From Ursus arctos (taxonomy: Eukaryota > Chordata > Mammalia > Carnivora > Ursidae), in the NCBI RefSeq assembly GCF_023065955.2, contig NW_026622974.1, forward strand, positions 30,907,718 through 30,971,717: a DNA stretch of 64,000 bases. The letters are read 5' to 3'. The position numbers and the translations under genes are program-made. Under the pieces are notes generated by a model, which saw only the letters and a program-made list of their open reading frames with translations, was not told the DNA's origin and did not search any database. Numbering within the stretch: the first letter of the stretch is position 1; each line of letters opens with the position of its first letter. Positions 61,339 through 64,000 of the stretch are shown in pieces.

Positions 61339-62435
61339 AGTAATTACCAGGCTCAGGTGTCTTCACTGAATTTCACCAAATATTTAAGGAAAAAATGTAC
61401 CTACTCTCTACAATCTTTTCAAGAAAATACAAGCAGAGAGAGTATGTTCTAATTCATTCTCTGAAGACAGAATTACTTTCATATGTGAAACAGATGGCAT
61501 TTTGAGGAAAGAAAAAAAACAGAAAAATATCTCTCATGAACACAGATGCAAAAACTTCAACAAAACATCAGCAAATAGAATCCACCAATATGTAAAAAGA
61601 ATTACATACCAGGAACAAGTGAGATTTATTCCAGACATCTAAAGCTGGCTTAACATTTGGAAATCTACTAGTGTAAGGCACCATGTGAATAGGCAAAGAT
61701 GAAAAAGAAGAAAGATGCTGAAAAGCATTTGACACAATCCAACACCCATTCATGATAAAAAATAACAACAAAAAACCTCTCGATACTCTGGAACAGATGG
61801 GAACTTTCTCAACTTGATAAAGCATATCTACAAAAAAAAAAAAAAAAGCCTTACATTTAATATTACAGTTAATGATAAAAGACTGGAGCTTCCCTACTAA
61901 GTCTGAGAAAAAGAGATCAACTTACCATCTCAAACTGAAAGCCCTAGCTAGTACAATAAAACAAGAAAATGAGAGAAAATTAGACTACAAAGAAAGAGAA
62001 ACCTGTTCTTATTTGTAAATGACAGAAGTGTATAGAAATCCCCAAAGAATCTGTAGAAAAACACTCCTGGAACTAATAAGCAAGTATAGCAATATCACAA
62101 TATACTACATCAATATATAAAACTCATTTGCTTTTCTATTTACCACTAATGAATAAATGAATCATTCGGTAGGAGAAGGAAAGGAAGAATGAAATTAAAA
62201 TTCAAAAAAGTACTAGTTACAATAGCACAAAAAGGGAATTGCTTAGGCATAAATTTAACAACATGTATAAAACTGTATGCCAAAATCTACAAAACACTGA
62301 TGGAAGAAATCAAACATTTAAATAAATGGAGAGATATTCTATGTGTCTATAATGAAAGACTCAATATTATTATAATGACAATTCTTCCCAAATTGATCTG
62401 TTTATTCAACATAATCACTATCAAAATCTGAGCAA

Positions 62436-62621
62436 CAGTCAGTTAAGTGTCTGTCTTCAGCTCAGGTAATGGTCTCAGGGTCCTGGAATAGAGCCCTGCA
62501 TCGGGCTCCCTGCTCAGCTGGGAGTCTGCTTCTCCCACCTTCTGCCTCTTTCCCAGCTTGTGTGCGCATACCCTCTCTCTCTCTCTCTCTCACTCTCTCA
62601 AATAAATAAAATCTTTAAAAA
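62436..62621 (+). mobile_element. CAN-SINE, 5'-truncated
   Basis: Starts cagtcagttaagtgtctgtc (head partly missing), then tagagccctgcatcgggctcc, CT-rich body, caaataaataaaatctttaaaa. Target duplication aaaatctgagcaa (62423-62435) and gaaatctgagcaa (62622-62634). Confidence 0.95.
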
Positions 62622-63150
62622 GAAATCTGAGCAAGCTATTTTATAAATATCAACATACTGTCTAAAATTTATAGGGAAAGACAAAGGATATAGAAAAGGA
62701 AATAAAATATTGAAGAATAACAATGGAGGACTCACATTATTTGATTTCAAGACTTATTAAGTTAGAGTAACCAAGGAATTATAAAGGATGGCAGATGTTA
62801 GGAGCCAGGTTTCTCAGTGTTGGAGTAGGAAGTTATAGACAAGTAGGGGGAGAAGTCTAGAATGGCCAGTGTTGGTAACAGATTACAGTTAATGACATCA
62901 GTATGAAGTCATGTGTAACTTAATAATTTATAGATATGTGTATGTATAAGTACTACTATAAACACACACACACACACGAGTTTTCTCTGTCAGTGGAGAG
63001 GGCCTAATAGTGTAACACTCAGGTAGCAATTAGCACAACTGGGGCACAGATCTTGGATTCTAATACAATTCTTCAATAAAAGGAAGTAAGACTCTTTAGA
63101 GAAATGACCCCCTAGAAGCTGTGTCAGTGGCCATACAAGATGCACTTGGA

Positions 63151-63592
63151 TAATGATGCTACAAATATCAGGGTACACGTATCCCTTTCAATCAGTATTT
63201 TTGTATTCTTTGGGTAAAGAATACCTAGTAATACAATTGCTGGATTGTAGAGTAGTTCTACCTTTAACTTTCTGAGGAAGCTCTATATCGTTTTCCAGAG
63301 TGGCTCCTCCAGTTTGCATTCCCACCAACAGTGCAGGAAGGTTCCCCTTTCTCCACCTCCTCATCAATGCCTGTTTCTTGTGTTGTTGATTTTGGCCATT
63401 CTGACCCGGGTGTGAGGTGATATCTCAGTAGGTGGGGAGATGGGTTAAACAGATGATGGGGATTAAGGATTACACTTGTTGTGATGAGAACCAGGTGATA
63501 TATGGAAGTGTTGAATCACTATATTGTACACCTGAAACTAATATTATACTGCATGTCAACTAACTGGAATTTAAATAAAAACTTTTAAAAGA
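63151..63592. mobile_element. Short twin-primed (5'-inverted) L1 insertion
   Basis: 63151 to about 63430 is L1 ORF2 C-terminal sequence on the minus strand (reads tcccaccaacagtgcaggaag; its reverse complement is standard). 63433-63592 is the plus-strand L1 3'UTR and tail (ggttaaacagatgatgggga, tgcatgtcaactaactggaa, A-rich end). An exact 14-bp target duplication aagatgcacttgga flanks the whole (63137-63150 and 63593-63606). Confidence 0.95.
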
Positions 63593-64000
63593 AAGATGCA
63601 CTTGGAACATCTTGTAATGCAAAAAAACCAAAAAACAAAAAACTCTCTAAAAAACAGAAACCAAGCACAACCAAAAAAATCCATAATGATGCTGCGTCAA
63701 AGGGATACAGGAGTCAACTGAAATACCTCCCAAAAGCCAAAGCTAGAAAAATTAAACAAAATAACTCCTATTGCATGATAATGCAAAATGTAAAATAATT
63801 ATCCACGAGTCCATACTAACATAAATGAATGACTGAATAAATAAATCAGAATAAATAAATTGCCCATTCAGAAGAATTCCAAGTAAGTTACACAATATTC
63901 CTCAGTCACAGAGGTAGAACCCAATTCCCCATTCCTTAGTGTGAACTGCACATAGTGACTTACTTCCAGAGAGTATAGTTAGGAAAAGTGTGAAAAAAGG

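Larger units (their letters stand above)
61057..64000 (+). mobile_element. Very old L1 (copy E), right part
   Basis: Resumes ORF2 at tactttgaaaaacactaact and continues through the RT region to about 62760. The palm motif near 62010 reads LFVND, so FADD is lost. From about 62780 the text is an older L1 3'UTR ('gacatcagtatgaagtcatg', 'ttttctctgtcagtggagag', 'gcaattagcacaactggggc'), continuing after the small L1 insertion to the window end (actgcacatagtgacttact, 'ccagagagtatagttaggaa'). Interrupted by SINEs at 61170-61338 and 62436-62621 and by an L1 at 63151-63592. Confidence 0.75.

Overview
This window is intergenic mammalian DNA, most likely from a caniform (arctoid) carnivore. The best taxonomic clue is the SINE set. 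Ten elements, most with recognisable target-site duplications, have the tRNA-derived CAN-SINE layout of carnivores: a head reading gcgcctgggtggctcag, a B-box-like gggatcgagcccc, a CT-rich body, and an AATAAATAAAATCTT-A(n) tail. The copies at 51836-52042 and 61170-61338 carry a body variant (tcaggctcctccgctatgag) that I associate with bears, panda and seals rather than dog. The species call is inference. I see no intact host protein-coding gene, no RNA gene and no CRISPR. Every long open frame is either a decayed LINE-1 ORF or a chance frame inside a repeat.

Layout. 1-78: edge of a minus-strand L1 with a 5' inversion. 1153-10400: two young L1s head to tail, the first cut off in mid-ORF2 exactly where the second one's 5'UTR begins. 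10405-12795: no gene. 12800-16690: old L1 pieces with a SINE. 17446-17650: MIR. 17660-26935: an L1 with an inverted middle, split by a near-complete older-type L1 (20431-26342). 26940-34060: L2, then remnants of an ERV-L-like pol gene on the minus strand, with a processed GAPDH pseudogene (31212-32466) between two pol pieces and a long simple repeat at its 3' end. 34060-48700: sparse, with ancient repeats (L2, MIR, others) and five SINEs. 48715-53900: an old L1 carrying two SINEs. 54190-64000: a very old L1 split by a third young near-full-length L1 (55205-61056), by two SINEs, and by a small twin-primed L1 with a perfect 14-bp target duplication (63151-63592).

How the parts relate. The content is layered retrotransposition. 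The oldest layer is L2/MIR and ERV-L-like sequence. The next is old L1s with diverged ORFs. Then come the young carnivore L1s with a GC-rich 5'UTR, and finally CAN-SINEs. L1 reverse transcriptase is the known source of activity for the SINEs and for the GAPDH retrocopy. All L1 copies here are dead by frameshift, stop, deletion or catalytic-motif loss. I found no convincing new biological system. The most useful observations are structural: the L1-L1 junction at about 4757, a ~38-bp tandem unit of variable copy number in the young L1 5'UTRs, a non-terminal inversion in one L1, and a possible 5' transduction at 55041-55204.
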